The notes under the pieces: model-generated
Told to the model about the DNA's origin: nothing
Database searches by the model: none
The model's input: the letters and a program-made list of their open reading frames with translations, nothing else
Program-made: the position numbers and the translations under genes
NCBI RefSeq assembly: GCF_009674725.1
Contig: NZ_WKKH01000009.1
Span: 1-64,000, forward strand
Source of the DNA: Pedobacter petrophilus
GTDB taxonomy: Bacteria > Bacteroidota > Bacteroidia > Sphingobacteriales > Sphingobacteriaceae
Reading direction: 5' to 3'
Length of the DNA stretch: 64,000 nt
In this document: piece by piece, positions 1 to 9,877 of the stretch
Numbering within the stretch: the first letter of the stretch is position 1
Layout of the letters: the number at the start of each line of letters is the position of its first letter

Positions 1-114
1 TTGTTGCTGTCCAAAAATATATTTGTCCTATCTCGATATAACTTTGGCGCTTTTGCTGAAATAAATCATCCATAACAGGTTACTATTTAGTTCCCACTTA
101 TATTTCGGTTGATG

Positions 115-226
115 AAGACACGAACCGAGGCAAAGTAGTCTCGCCCGTTCAAAAGATAACAATACCTCACATTGCTATCGTTTAGGATGATTTAACCCGC
201 CATGGTTCGTGTCCCCACGAACCATA
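115..226. repeat. Intergenic GTTCGTG/CACGAAC hairpin repeat, copy 1
   Basis: A perfect 10-bp stem at 202-211 and 216-225 (arms ATGGTTCGTG and CACGAACCAT, loop TCCC) follows a half copy, GACACGAACC, at 117-126. A related hairpin sits near the other end of the window at 63370-63390, so this looks like a dispersed intergenic repeat. It lies just past the 3' end of the alpha-2-macroglobulin gene. No T-tract follows it on the minus strand, so it is a poor intrinsic terminator by itself. Confidence 0.55.
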
Positions 227-249
227 ACAGATATAGTTACGTTTCAAAA

Positions 250-3200
250 TTACTTCACCACCTGCACCCATTTTCCATCCTGCGTAGCAGAAATGTCATT
301 GTTATACATGGCTTCGCACTGAACAGCTGATAAATAATATTTGCCTAAATACGATGCATTTAGCAATACCTTGTAAACCAGACTTTCATTTTCCCTGATA
401 TTGAAATAAGTAAATACCCGATCGTCGCGAATATCCTGATAAGTGAAAGGAGAGGAAGCAAGTATACTCTGATTATCATTTACCCTTGTATTGATAATTT
501 CCCAGCCCGATGGAAATATCTGCGTCAATGCCATTTGCTCATAATAACCCATGTTTCCAGGGTTTTTCACCGTCACTTCAGCATAAAAATCCATTCCCTG
601 CTTTAATGTTGTCGGATCCAGAACGGTTCCGTTTAAACGTTTATAAACAACATTCATATCTAACACATCTGGTCGGTTTGGCAAGAAATTATTCTGACCA
701 GCAACTGGTTGTCCTTGCAATACTAAACGAACAAATAATACATTATTTCCTTTATTCGTTACGGATGCTGTGTTCCCTTTGAAATTGATAGCAGTGCTAT
801 TAATGTACTGTCCAGAATTAACAGGCGCTGACTTCCCATCTAAAACATATTGATATTGCAATTTATTTGAAGATTGATTTGTTCCGCAAAACTTCGCAAT
901 TGCCAATAAACTATACGCAGTGGTTTGCGTACTATACCAGGTATTTTCCCCAATTTTTACAGCTACTGATTGTAATAAGCCCGCCGCTTTAGCTTTTTGA
1001 CCTAATAAGGTTAGGGTTTCCAAAATCATCGCCTGATCACGAACATCTGAACCAAATGTTCCACCCAATTGCTTATATGGCTTTATAGAAGTCTCTAAAC
1101 CTCTGATCATATTTAGAGCAACATCATTCTGACCTGCAAGTTTGTAAGCAGCTGCCAGACGCCATTTTGCTGAAACAGATAAATATTCGAAAGCTTTCAA
1201 TCTATTCATTGCTGCCATTTCTGGTTTTTTTGCCAGGGCGAGCATGTATAAGCGGTATGCCTGTGATAAATCACCTCCATAGAAATTGTTGCTATTTGGT
1301 GCCCAGTTGGCCGCTTTTGTTTTTTGATAGCGCAACAATTCGTCGAGTAACCCAACAGGTAAAGTATAACCTGCATTTTGTGCTTCTACTAAAAAGTGTC
1401 CGCCATAGTTACTGCCCCATTCATCGGCATTCGCATCTCCAGGCCAGTAAGATAATCCACCATCAGTGGTTTGGAAATCTTTTATTTTGGTAATTCCGAC
1501 CTTGATGTTTTTCTCAGTCATGGCTTTCTGTTGCTCATTCAATGGACTTAATCTATCCAGGTACAACTGAGGAAATATACCTGAAGTGGTTTGTTCGATA
1601 CATCCATGTGGATATTGAATCAAATAATTTAATCGTTGTTTAAGGTTAATCGCCGGAATAGAAGAGACTTCCAGCGCTCCTGAATTGGTACCCGTCATAC
1701 CAATTGGCGAATAATTTATTGCCCATTTTTGTCCAGGCTGAACGGTTGCAGAAACGACGTTCGTGATGTAAGGATTTGGGTTTCGGATATCCATTTCCAC
1801 ATCGTAATCTGTCCTTTCGCCACCACTTTGAGCCACTACTTTAACTTTAGCAATACCAACAGTGTTTGGTGCTTTCACCTCAAAATAAGCCATTTGTTCG
1901 CCAGTTTGCTTATAGTAGAGTTGTTGTTTGTTAGTTCCCTGAACAATTAAATTACTCGCCTGAAGCTGAACTGAAACATTTTTAAGATTTTTTTCAGTTG
2001 CAAAAACAGTAACGGGTAGGGTAAACGTTTCACCCGGACCAATCACCCTTGGTAGGGTGGCCAAAACCATTAATGGCTTTTTAACCTGAATAGATTTTTC
2101 AGCAAAACCGTAAGCTGCATCCTGACCAGCAACAACCATGGCCCGGACTGCACCAATGTACTGAGGCAGTTTGAACTTATGCGTTTTACTTTCGCCTTTG
2201 CCGATGGTAAATGGCCCCATAAATTTCACCACTGCTTTAAAGCGATTGGCTTTTGCAGGGTTTAAATTTTTATTGATCGATCCATCACCTCCAATACTTA
2301 AAATTCTTTCTAAATTTCCTCCCCATGCGCCTAAAACATAATCGAATAAATCCCATGTTTTAACGCCTAATCCCTCCCGGGCATAGAATGCACCATGCGG
2401 ATCTGGTGTTTTAAAACGGGTTAAATCCAGTAAACCTTCATCAACCAAAGCGATGGTGTAAGTCATTGCTTTCCCGTTTTGCTCGCCAACGGTGATGGTA
2501 TTTTCTGTTTCTGGCTTAATCTTATCCAGCATTTTAATGGTTGGCTTTAAAACCGTTTGAGGATCTTCCACCAGTATAGGAATAGCACCGTACATCCGGA
2601 TGGGTAAATCGTTCACCGTTTGTGCATGTGGTTGCAATAGCGTAATGTTTGCGAACACATTAGGGGCCATTTCTTTCTCGGCTTTAAACTTATACTGTGT
2701 TTGACCAGCCTTCGTATCTATCCAAAAAGTTTTTAAAACACGACTGCCGTTTTCAATAGAAACCAATGCCCTTCCGTTCTCTGCAGTTGGAATTGTGAGG
2801 GTAATATCTTCACCAACGGTAAATTTTTCTTTGTTCGCTGTGAAAGATAGCATAGACGCTTCAGTTGGATTAGCTCCCTGCTCTCGCTGTGCCCAGCCCG
2901 GCCAATCCACGTAAACAGACTTCCCGGTTACATGTCCGCCATTTAAATCACGAACCAGAATTAAATAACGGCCCCATTCCGGTTCATCAACTCTTAAATT
3001 CCAGCTGCCTTTTCCGTTAGATAAGGTAACCTGTTTGGTTTCAATAAGCTTATTATATTGATTTTGAGTAAAGTTTGCGAAGGTGTATTGATCATCTTGT
3101 TCCCACCACCAACGCCATTGCGTTTTATATAATTCTACCTGCACGGTTTTGGTACCAGCTAATAGTTTTCCATCAGTATTTACATTTACAATCTCAATTT

Positions 3201-5826
3201 TATGGTCTTTACCAGTAACTAACATACCACTTAGTTTATCACCTTTTTCCGGCCGGATACCTAAATAGCTATTGTAAACATGGTACGGGATACTAAAATT
3301 ATCAATACTGAAATTACCACCTGGTTCAAAAACCTTGGTAGTGAAGTTTGCTCTTAAAATACCGGGGGCAGTGTTATTCTCATTTAGATTTGTATTAATC
3401 TGAGCCGTTCCAGCTGCATTCAAAGTTCCTTCGAAAATAGTTTTTACTTGCGATTCAAAGTTCACCGTCGGATTATCGAAACTATAGCCGTCGAAACCTT
3501 TAAACTTAGTTTCTGTGGTATTCAGATTTACATCCACTTTCGCTTTTAAATTTTGAGCAGCTGCACCAAACAACCACTTGGCGGTTAGGGTAGCCGCAGA
3601 AGTTCCGGCTTTTAAATATGGCCTGTTGCCTACATTGAAATCGATCTTTAAACGGTTTGGCATTACCGTTTCAATTTTTAAGGTTTTAGTAAATGTTGCA
3701 CCACCGGCTTTAACTTTCGCCGTCCAGTTACCAGTAGGTGAGGTGCTTTCAGTCGCGATTTTGAAAGTATAGAAACCATTAACGGGTTTACCATTAATCA
3801 GTCGTTTATATAATTGTCCTTTGGGATTAGATAATTCCATCGTAACCGGATAATTAGCTGGCAATTTCTTCAACTTATCTTCAAGCACGAAGGAAACAAA
3901 TAAGCTATCACCAGGCCGCCAAACGCCACGTTCCCCATAAATGAAGCCCTTTATTCCACTTTGAACAACGTCGCCGCCCACATCAAATCTGCTCAAAGGA
4001 AGTGAAGTTCCATCATCCAGTTTCAGGTAGCCACGTTCCGATCCTTTTTTAGCAATTAACAGAAACGGCTGGCGTTTCAAATCAAATCTTGCAAAGCCAT
4101 CACCATCGGTTTTAGTTGTAAAAATGATCTGCTTCTGGTAATCCATCAGTTCGAGTTCTACACCACTTAATGGTTTCGCTGTTAGCAAATCTGTTGCTAC
4201 AATGAGCATACTATTATCGTTCCCACGTTTAGCAACCAAACCAATATTTGAAGCCAGCAAGTTTCGGCTCACCCAGCGTTCGGATGAATAAAACGATCGC
4301 GTACAAGGGTTCTCGCGGTCACCCCAGCGGTAATCAGGTATATAATAATTATTATAATGAAGCCAAAAATCGTCGTCTTCGTCTATCTTCTCTCCATAGC
4401 TTTCCTCAGTTTCTCCGTCACTTTCAGCTTTTTCATCGTTGGCTTTACAGTTATAAGCATTGTATTCTCTTCTAAACGCTATCGTAACGCGGTACATGGC
4501 ACCTGGTTCGGTCCGAATCATCTTATCCAGATCTAAAGTAAACCGGTTCTTTTTATGAAGATTTAAAGCTTTGTCTTCATCCAGGCGAATGGTTTTCTGC
4601 AATACTGGCTTTGCTACCCTGCGAAGCTCATTCCCATCTTTGTAATTATTGGTTTGGAAAAATTGAGGGATGTTATTTTCGTAGATTTTAATAATGGTGA
4701 CATCAACCGCTTTTAAGTTGATGGCCTCGAATGGCAATACCAGTTTATCTGAATTTGGCAAAATTGTTCCTGCACCTGAAATGGTAACCGCCGGCAGCTT
4801 ATCTTCGAAAACAAGGTTAGCCGTTTTTCCGCCAGAAAGCGTTTTACCATTTATATTTTCTATACCATTGTTTACGTTTAACGCGTAATTTCCCTTAAGC
4901 TCTTCAGCCGCGTATACTTTCACCTGACTTGCATCGATTGTATACCTCAAATCACTCAAATTTCCAAGAGAAATCATTCCGGTTAAATCCTGGCCTACGC
5001 CAATGGGTTCTGAAAATTGAACCAGGGCATAATCTTCCTCGCCCTGAATGGCTTTGATATCTAAAACCTCGAATTTATTTAACGCAGGGATACGGATTTC
5101 TTCCTTGCCTTTTTCTTCAGCGTCGATCGCGTCACCATCCCAATCTAATTTAAGGGTTTGATCCGCACCTTGTTTTTTGATGCTATCGATGGTAAATTTT
5201 GAAGTGTTTTTTGCCGGATCATGCTGCCATTTTATTTTGAGCTTCTGGTCGAAATCAAGTTCAATTATTTTCTCAACTTTCGAAGTTTCTTCCGCATCTG
5301 CAGTTGCCACCTCTCCGGTAAGCTTCATATAATCTAAAGACGTATTATTTTGTGAAACCAAGCCATTTTGAACCAGCATAATGCCTGGTGTGATCACTTT
5401 AAATTCGAAGTCAAAATCTTCTAAACCTTTTTCCGTAGCCGAAACTTCCGATAATTTGAAACTTGCCTCATATTTTTTACCTGGTTTAAGGTTTTCATCT
5501 GGCCTGAATTCTATTGTTTGCGGATCGATCCAAAAGGCTTTTCCTGAAATGGATGGAGAAAAATCAAATAATTCACGAGAATCAGCTTTTCCCAAATCCT
5601 GCATACCTGTTGCCGCATTGGCTAAATGCACACGAATAAAACTCTTTTTTGAGATTGTTCCTGATGTATAAGCTTCAATGTACTTTGCATAGGCTTGATT
5701 ATCTTCATTTGATTTCTTTTTATGTCGGAAATAAATAAATAATATCGCAGCGATTGAAACTGCCAATAAGCCTAAAAAAATAATTTTCTTCTTAGAGGAC
5801 GATTGATAGTTAGATGATTGTTCCAT
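250..5826 (-). CDS. Alpha-2-macroglobulin family protein, membrane anchored, thioester-type
   Basis: A protein of 1858 residues, in the size range of bacterial alpha-2-macroglobulins, which trap proteases in the periplasm. The N-terminus has a Lys-rich stretch followed by one hydrophobic helix (about residues 14-32) and then another basic patch. No lipobox Cys is present, so it is probably held in the inner membrane by an uncleaved anchor. The middle part carries MG-type beta-sandwich domains, including the 'GVWRPGDSL' motif typical of the MG2 region. The thioester motif GCIEQ is intact (Cys1409, Gln1412) and is followed by an alpha/alpha-toroid region with 'DGGLSYWPG'. The family is often paired with penicillin-binding protein 1C; if so here, that gene lies outside the window. 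Family assignment is firm, while the role in host or competitor protease defence is inferred. Confidence 0.95.
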   Translation of the reverse strand: MEQSSNYQSSSKKKIIFLGLLAVSIAAILFIYFRHKKKSNEDNQAYAKYIEAYTSGTISKKSFIRVHLANAATGMQDLGKADSRELFDFSPSISGKAFWIDPQTIEFRPDENLKPGKKYEASFKLSEVSATEKGLEDFDFEFKVITPGIMLVQNGLVSQNNTSLDYMKLTGEVATADAEETSKVEKIIELDFDQKLKIKWQHDPAKNTSKFTIDSIKKQGADQTLKLDWDGDAIDAEEKGKEEIRIPALNKFEVLDIKAIQGEEDYALVQFSEPIGVGQDLTGMISLGNLSDLRYTIDASQVKVYAAEELKGNYALNVNNGIENINGKTLSGGKTANLVFEDKLPAVTISGAGTILPNSDKLVLPFEAINLKAVDVTIIKIYENNIPQFFQTNNYKDGNELRRVAKPVLQKTIRLDEDKALNLHKKNRFTLDLDKMIRTEPGAMYRVTIAFRREYNAYNCKANDEKAESDGETEESYGEKIDEDDDFWLHYNNYYIPDYRWGDRENPCTRSFYSSERWVSRNLLASNIGLVAKRGNDNSMLIVATDLLTAKPLSGVELELMDYQKQIIFTTKTDGDGFARFDLKRQPFLLIAKKGSERGYLKLDDGTSLPLSRFDVGGDVVQSGIKGFIYGERGVWRPGDSLFVSFVLEDKLKKLPANYPVTMELSNPKGQLYKRLINGKPVNGFYTFKIATESTSPTGNWTAKVKAGGATFTKTLKIETVMPNRLKIDFNVGNRPYLKAGTSAATLTAKWLFGAAAQNLKAKVDVNLNTTETKFKGFDGYSFDNPTVNFESQVKTIFEGTLNAAGTAQINTNLNENNTAPGILRANFTTKVFEPGGNFSIDNFSIPYHVYNSYLGIRPEKGDKLSGMLVTGKDHKIEIVNVNTDGKLLAGTKTVQVELYKTQWRWWWEQDDQYTFANFTQNQYNKLIETKQVTLSNGKGSWNLRVDEPEWGRYLILVRDLNGGHVTGKSVYVDWPGWAQREQGANPTEASMLSFTANKEKFTVGEDITLTIPTAENGRALVSIENGSRVLKTFWIDTKAGQTQYKFKAEKEMAPNVFANITLLQPHAQTVNDLPIRMYGAIPILVEDPQTVLKPTIKMLDKIKPETENTITVGEQNGKAMTYTIALVDEGLLDLTRFKTPDPHGAFYAREGLGVKTWDLFDYVLGAWGGNLERILSIGGDGSINKNLNPAKANRFKAVVKFMGPFTIGKGESKTHKFKLPQYIGAVRAMVVAGQDAAYGFAEKSIQVKKPLMVLATLPRVIGPGETFTLPVTVFATEKNLKNVSVQLQASNLIVQGTNKQQLYYKQTGEQMAYFEVKAPNTVGIAKVKVVAQSGGERTDYDVEMDIRNPNPYITNVVSATVQPGQKWAINYSPIGMTGTNSGALEVSSIPAINLKQRLNYLIQYPHGCIEQTTSGIFPQLYLDRLSPLNEQQKAMTEKNIKVGITKIKDFQTTDGGLSYWPGDANADEWGSNYGGHFLVEAQNAGYTLPVGLLDELLRYQKTKAANWAPNSNNFYGGDLSQAYRLYMLALAKKPEMAAMNRLKAFEYLSVSAKWRLAAAYKLAGQNDVALNMIRGLETSIKPYKQLGGTFGSDVRDQAMILETLTLLGQKAKAAGLLQSVAVKIGENTWYSTQTTAYSLLAIAKFCGTNQSSNKLQYQYVLDGKSAPVNSGQYINSTAINFKGNTASVTNKGNNVLFVRLVLQGQPVAGQNNFLPNRPDVLDMNVVYKRLNGTVLDPTTLKQGMDFYAEVTVKNPGNMGYYEQMALTQIFPSGWEIINTRVNDNQSILASSPFTYQDIRDDRVFTYFNIRENESLVYKVLLNASYLGKYYLSAVQCEAMYNNDISATQDGKWVQVVK

Positions 5827-6051
5827 TTTTCAGATTAATTAGATGGGAATGAAAGTAGATTAAAATTCTGAGTAAATGGAATTATGTGGAAAATTAAGAA
5901 TCAATTGGAATTTTTTTGTCCGTTTTAACAGGCATGTTGTCCTTGTTTAATCTCAATGTTGTCTGCCTTTAAATAATCTTTGGATGAAGAGGTAACTGTT
6001 TCGGTATATAAATCCTCTAAACAATAAAGTTAAATATTCAGGGAATTTTGA

Positions 6052-6083
6052 TTTGTTCCTTTAAGATGATTTAGATAAGTTTA
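6052..6083 (+). promoter_or_regulatory. Candidate Bacteroidota promoter for the NTF2-like gene
   Basis: TTTG at 6052-6055 and TAAGTTTA at 6076-6083 are separated by 20 bp. This matches the Bacteroidota -33/-7 consensus (TTTG, then TAnnTTTG) with one mismatch. The start codon lies 26 bp further on. Identified by eye only. Confidence 0.4.
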
Positions 6084-6108
6084 CCACATCAATCCAATTC
6101 TACCAGAT

Positions 6109-6537
6109 ATGATTAAGAAACTATTTATTTTTGCATCACTGATAATAAGTGTAAATTTTGCCTTTGCTCAAAAAACTGCGGTAGAGGAAGCCGTGACCAA
6201 ACTTTCCCGATTAATGGTTAATCCTGATAGCATAGCCTTAGATAAACTAATTCTTAACAATTTAAGTTACGGCCACTCCAGTGGCAAGGTTCAAACCAAA
6301 CAAGAGTTTATGCATTCTTTATTGTCGGCAGAATCTGATTTTGTCGATATAAGCCTAACAGACCAAACTGTAATCATTCAAAATAAAACAGCCTTAGTAC
6401 GCCACACTTTAAATGCAAAAACAAACGATAAAAATATTCCCGGAAATGTGAAACTGTATATCTTATTAATTTGGAGTAAGGAGAAGGCAGGGTGGAAGTT
6501 ACTCGGCAGACAAGCGGTTAAGGTACCGGAGAAGTAG
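6109..6537 (+). CDS. Secreted NTF2-like (DUF4440-type) protein
   Basis: 142 residues starting with a clear signal peptide that ends in 'FAFAQ' at about residue 21. The rest has the layout of the SnoaL/DUF4440 branch of the NTF2-like fold: a helical start ('AVTKLSRLMVNPDS'), a region resembling 'LSYGHSSGKVQTKQEFM', and a C-terminal beta section ending in 'AGWKLLGRQAVKV'. Proteins of this kind are usually small periplasmic proteins of unknown substrate. The gene stands alone, facing away from the alpha-2-macroglobulin gene. Fold assignment is good; no enzymatic function can be read from the sequence. Confidence 0.8.
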   Translation: MIKKLFIFASLIISVNFAFAQKTAVEEAVTKLSRLMVNPDSIALDKLILNNLSYGHSSGKVQTKQEFMHSLLSAESDFVDISLTDQTVIIQNKTALVRHTLNAKTNDKNIPGNVKLYILLIWSKEKAGWKLLGRQAVKVPEK

Positions 6538-6544
6538 GGGTTGT

Positions 6545-6800
6545 TTTAAGTCTTTAGTCCAGAGTCCAGAGTCTTGAGTGGTTTTATGAGGTAGCAAGTC
6601 TAGCGTCCTGAACTCTTCATTCAATCGATATAAAAGGCAACCGCGAATCCCTTATTTTGAACGGTTGCCAACAGAATGGAGTGGTAAACTTCAATTTTCC
6701 CTTCCATCTAAACCTTTTAAAAAATAAGTATCAACTTACTTCATAACGGCTGCGCACTAAGTGTGATGGATTTTAGATTAAAGACTTAGGACTAAATCCT
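6545..6800. repeat. Word-repeat intergenic region, locus 1
   Basis: Between the NTF2-like gene and the next convergent gene the plus strand repeats the words GTCTTTAGTCC, AGAGTCC and AGAGTCTTGAGT (about 6550-6580). Related words occur in inverted order at 6774-6795 (TTAAAGACTTAGGACTAAA). A short inverted pair, GGCAACCG/CGGTTGCC, lies at 6636-6643 and 6662-6669. It is one of several loci in this window with the same build but different words. Confidence 0.4.
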
Positions 6801-6808
6801 ACAGAAAA

Positions 6809-7213
6809 CTATCTAATCATCACGCCAGGTCTGTTTACCAGGGGAATTTTAATCAGGTTCGTATCTACAATACTTTCAGGAAGGAAAATGAATTTTTTAT
6901 CATAAATGGTAGAGCCAATATAATAACTCAACCAATACTCATTTGTTAAGCCAAAAACTTCCGGGTCGATTGCCTCCACACCTTTAAAGCCTTGTGCTTC
7001 CATATCGCCAACGAAGTGCCTCAGTACAGATGTTTTAACTTGCTTTCCATCCTTTTCACCATAACCCTTAGAACTAATTAAAACATTCGTAATCGGTTCA
7101 TCTTTAAGGTTAACAAGATAAACCGTCCAGTTCTTTACCTCCGGAGTTTCACCCATCAGTACAACTGCCATCGCGATATCTTCAACGGTATTTTCTGGTA
7201 AATCTGCTTTCAT
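6809..7213 (-). CDS. Conserved Bacteroidota protein of unknown function
   Basis: 134 residues with no signal peptide and no membrane segment. The sequence is well formed, with alternating beta strands such as 'NWTVYLVNLKDEPITNVLI', a 'SKGYGEKDGKQVKTS' turn and 'YDKKFIFLP' near the end. I recall this as a family conserved across Bacteroidota without known function; some databases label members misleadingly as tRNA-synthetase subunits, which nothing here supports. It lies downstream of topA on the same strand, separated by about 100 bp that contain word-repeat DNA, so co-transcription is possible but not shown. Confidence 0.75.
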   Translation of the reverse strand: MKADLPENTVEDIAMAVVLMGETPEVKNWTVYLVNLKDEPITNVLISSKGYGEKDGKQVKTSVLRHFVGDMEAQGFKGVEAIDPEVFGLTNEYWLSYYIGSTIYDKKFIFLPESIVDTNLIKIPLVNRPGVMIR

Positions 7214-7216
7214 TTT

Positions 7217-7305
7217 GGATTAAGGATAAAAGATCAAAGAATAAAGACAATGAATTATCAGGTTTTAAACGCTTAATCTTTAATCCTTGTTCCTTATTCT
7301 TTTTT
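7217..7305. repeat. Word-repeat intergenic region, locus 2
   Basis: Between topA and the 134-residue gene. Words such as GGATTAAGGATAAAAGATCAAAG and AATAAAG on the plus strand at about 7217-7245 are followed by inverted words (CTTAATC, TTTAATCCTTG, TTCCTTATTCTTT) at 7271-7303. Imperfect arms could pair across a spacer of about 25 bp. Confidence 0.4.
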
Positions 7306-7312
7306 CAAAAAT

Positions 7313-9877
7313 TTATTTCTTTTTAGCCACCGCCTTTTTTGCAGCCGGGGCCTTTTTCTTTGCCGGTGCTTTTTTCTTCGTTTCGAAAGCGTTTGGCACT
7401 TGTTCTACAATCATCTTTTTAACTACTTCCAAATCAATGTCAACCAATTCTTCGGGGGTATATTTCTGTTTTGTAGCTTCGTTGTTCCTCAGCTTTAGCA
7501 TCAACTTTCCAAAACGGATAAACGGTCCCCAACGACCATTTTCGATCGATATTTTCTCCGCTTCCCAGGTTTTAATGAAACGATTGGCTTCCTTTTCAAC
7601 TTTCTTGCCAATCAGCGTTTCGATATCTTCCTGAGATAGGTTATCAAAATCATAGCCTTTTGCAGGGATATTGATGAATAAATCATTCCACTTAATAAAC
7701 GGACCGAAACGGCCTTTCCCTTTGGTAACGCCTAAGCCCTGATAATGTGCAATTGGTGCATCAGCATCCATTTTTTCACGGATAATCTCAACGGCCCTAT
7801 CGTAGGTTACAGATAAAGGCTCTTCATTTTTAGGAAGTGAGATAAAACTTTCTCCCCACTTTACATAAGGTCCGAAACGACCAATACCAATCATCACTTC
7901 TTTGCCTTCAAAATCAGGTAGAGAGAATGGAAGTTTAAACAATTCTAATGCGTCTTCCAGCTGAATAGTTGCAACAGACTGGGTTCTCATTAAACTTGCA
8001 TAACGAGGTTTTTCCTCATCATCCTGTTCGCCAATTTGTACCAGCGGACCAAATTTGCCAACTTTTGTATAAACGTTTTTGCCTGTAGCCGGATCTAAAC
8101 CTAATAAACGCTCGCCCGTTGCACGTTCAGCAGTTTCTAAAGTATTTTCAACCTCCTGGTGGAAGGGGTTATAAAAAGAATGAAGCATTTTAGTCCATTC
8201 CTGCAAACCCTGGGCAATCTCATCAAATTCCTTTTCTACATTCGCAGTGAAATTAAAATCAACAATCCCCTTGAAATGTTCCACTAAGAAATCATTTACC
8301 ACTTCACCAATATCAGTAGGGAAGAGCTTTGATTTTTCAGCACCGGTAATCTCAGATTTAATCTCTTTCGTTACTGCACCATTATTTAAAACTATCGCTG
8401 TGAATTTACGCGCTTTACCATCCCGGTCTTCTTTCACCACATAACCACGGTTTTGAACCGTCGATATGGTTGGCGCATAAGTAGAAGGACGGCCAATGCC
8501 CAATTCTTCTAATTTCTTTACTAAACTGGCTTCGGTATATCGTGCAGGCGGCCGAGAATAACGTTCTGTCGCCTGCATTTCATTCAAAAATAATTCCTGT
8601 CCTTTAGCCAATGGCGGTAGGATAGAGCCACCTTCTTTTTCTTCGCCTTCTTCCTCGTCTGTAGATTCTAAATAAACTTTAAGGAAACCATCGAATTTCA
8701 AGACTTCACCTTCAGCAACTAAATGTTCCTTTCTGGTAGATGCGGTAATCTGAGCTGTTGTTTTTTCGAATAAAGCTTCGCTCATTTGCGATGCGATGGA
8801 ACGTTTCCAGATCAAATCGTATAAACGTTTCTCTGAAATGTCGCCGTCTACAGTATGCCTGTCGAAATAAGTAGGGCGGATGGCTTCGTGAGCCTCTTGT
8901 GCGCCGGCAGATTTGGTTTTATATTTTCTTGGCTGATGGTATTGGTTACCATAAGCCGATTTAATTTCTTGTTCAGCAGCTGATAATGCCGTATCGGACA
9001 GGTTTACCGAATCCGTTCTCATATACGTAATCTTTCCAGCCTCATATAATCTCTGCGCTACCTGCATGGTTCTCGCAACGGAGAAACCTAATTTACGGGA
9101 TGCTTCCTGCTGAAGAGTAGATGTAGTGAAAGGTGCAGCCGGGTTTCTTTTCGCAGGTTTTGTTTCTAAACTGGTGATATTGAATTTAGCTGTAGCACAG
9201 TCCTGAAGATACTTCTCTGCATCGGCTTCGCTTTCGAAACGTTGCGGTAATTCTGCTTTAACAAGCTCTCTACCTTTTCCGGTTGAAAACTGAGCAGTGA
9301 TTTTAAATGCTGCAGAAGCTTTAAAGTTTAAAACTTCTCTTTCCCTGTCCACAATTAAGCGCACAGCGACAGATTGCACGCGGCCAGCTGATAAAGAAGG
9401 TTTAACTTTTTTCCATAACACAGGTGAGAGTTCAAAGCCAACCAACCGGTCTAAAACGCGGCGTGCCTGTTGTGCATTTACCAGATTATAATCGATACTT
9501 CTTGGACTCTCAATTGCTTTTAAAATGGCTGGCTTGGTAATTTCGTGAAATACAATTCTTTTTGTTTTTTCTGCTTTCAGGCCTAAAGTTTCGAATAAGT
9601 GCCAGGAAATTGCTTCTCCTTCCCGGTCCTCATCGGAGGCTAGCCATACCATTTCGGCTTCCTTAGCTAATTTTTTAAGTTCGGCGACCATACTTTTCTT
9701 ATCAGCAGGTACCTCGTAAGTCTGGGCGAAATTATTTTTGATATCAATAGCCATATCGCCCTTTACCAAATCCCGAATATGGCCATAGCTTGATTTCACC
9801 AGGAAATCTTTACCTAGATAGCCTTCTATAGTTTTGGCTTTTGCGGGTGACTCAACAATTAATAAGTTTTTGGCCAT
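7313..9877 (-). CDS. topA: DNA topoisomerase I (type IA)
   Basis: 854 residues. It relaxes negative supercoils by passing one strand through a transient single-strand break. The N-terminal TOPRIM domain begins 'LLIVESPAKAKTIEGYLG' and has the acidic 'SDEDREGEAI' motif. The active-site tyrosine is Tyr285 in 'ITYMRTDS'. Instead of several four-Cys zinc fingers, the C-terminal third has repeats with the core 'GRFGPYVKWG'/'GRWGPFIRFG', a common arrangement outside gammaproteobacteria. The last 20 or so residues are a Lys/Ala/Pro tail resembling histone-H1-like tails. A second type IA enzyme (topB) lies elsewhere in the window, giving this cell distinct topoisomerases I and III. Confidence 0.98.
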   Translation of the reverse strand: MAKNLLIVESPAKAKTIEGYLGKDFLVKSSYGHIRDLVKGDMAIDIKNNFAQTYEVPADKKSMVAELKKLAKEAEMVWLASDEDREGEAISWHLFETLGLKAEKTKRIVFHEITKPAILKAIESPRSIDYNLVNAQQARRVLDRLVGFELSPVLWKKVKPSLSAGRVQSVAVRLIVDREREVLNFKASAAFKITAQFSTGKGRELVKAELPQRFESEADAEKYLQDCATAKFNITSLETKPAKRNPAAPFTTSTLQQEASRKLGFSVARTMQVAQRLYEAGKITYMRTDSVNLSDTALSAAEQEIKSAYGNQYHQPRKYKTKSAGAQEAHEAIRPTYFDRHTVDGDISEKRLYDLIWKRSIASQMSEALFEKTTAQITASTRKEHLVAEGEVLKFDGFLKVYLESTDEEEGEEKEGGSILPPLAKGQELFLNEMQATERYSRPPARYTEASLVKKLEELGIGRPSTYAPTISTVQNRGYVVKEDRDGKARKFTAIVLNNGAVTKEIKSEITGAEKSKLFPTDIGEVVNDFLVEHFKGIVDFNFTANVEKEFDEIAQGLQEWTKMLHSFYNPFHQEVENTLETAERATGERLLGLDPATGKNVYTKVGKFGPLVQIGEQDDEEKPRYASLMRTQSVATIQLEDALELFKLPFSLPDFEGKEVMIGIGRFGPYVKWGESFISLPKNEEPLSVTYDRAVEIIREKMDADAPIAHYQGLGVTKGKGRFGPFIKWNDLFINIPAKGYDFDNLSQEDIETLIGKKVEKEANRFIKTWEAEKISIENGRWGPFIRFGKLMLKLRNNEATKQKYTPEELVDIDLEVVKKMIVEQVPNAFETKKKAPAKKKAPAAKKAVAKKK

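Noticed and set aside
510..782. Plus-strand open frame of 90 codons inside the alpha-2-macroglobulin gene
   Set aside because: It is antisense to a clearly coding frame and its product has no protein-like pattern; many similar shadows occur in this gene, topA, the S9 peptidase and gyrA.
7287..7634. 115-codon plus-strand frame over the 3' end of topA, very rich in Phe and Ala
   Set aside because: The composition is the mirror of the Lys/Ala repeats of the topA tail, so it is an antisense artefact.
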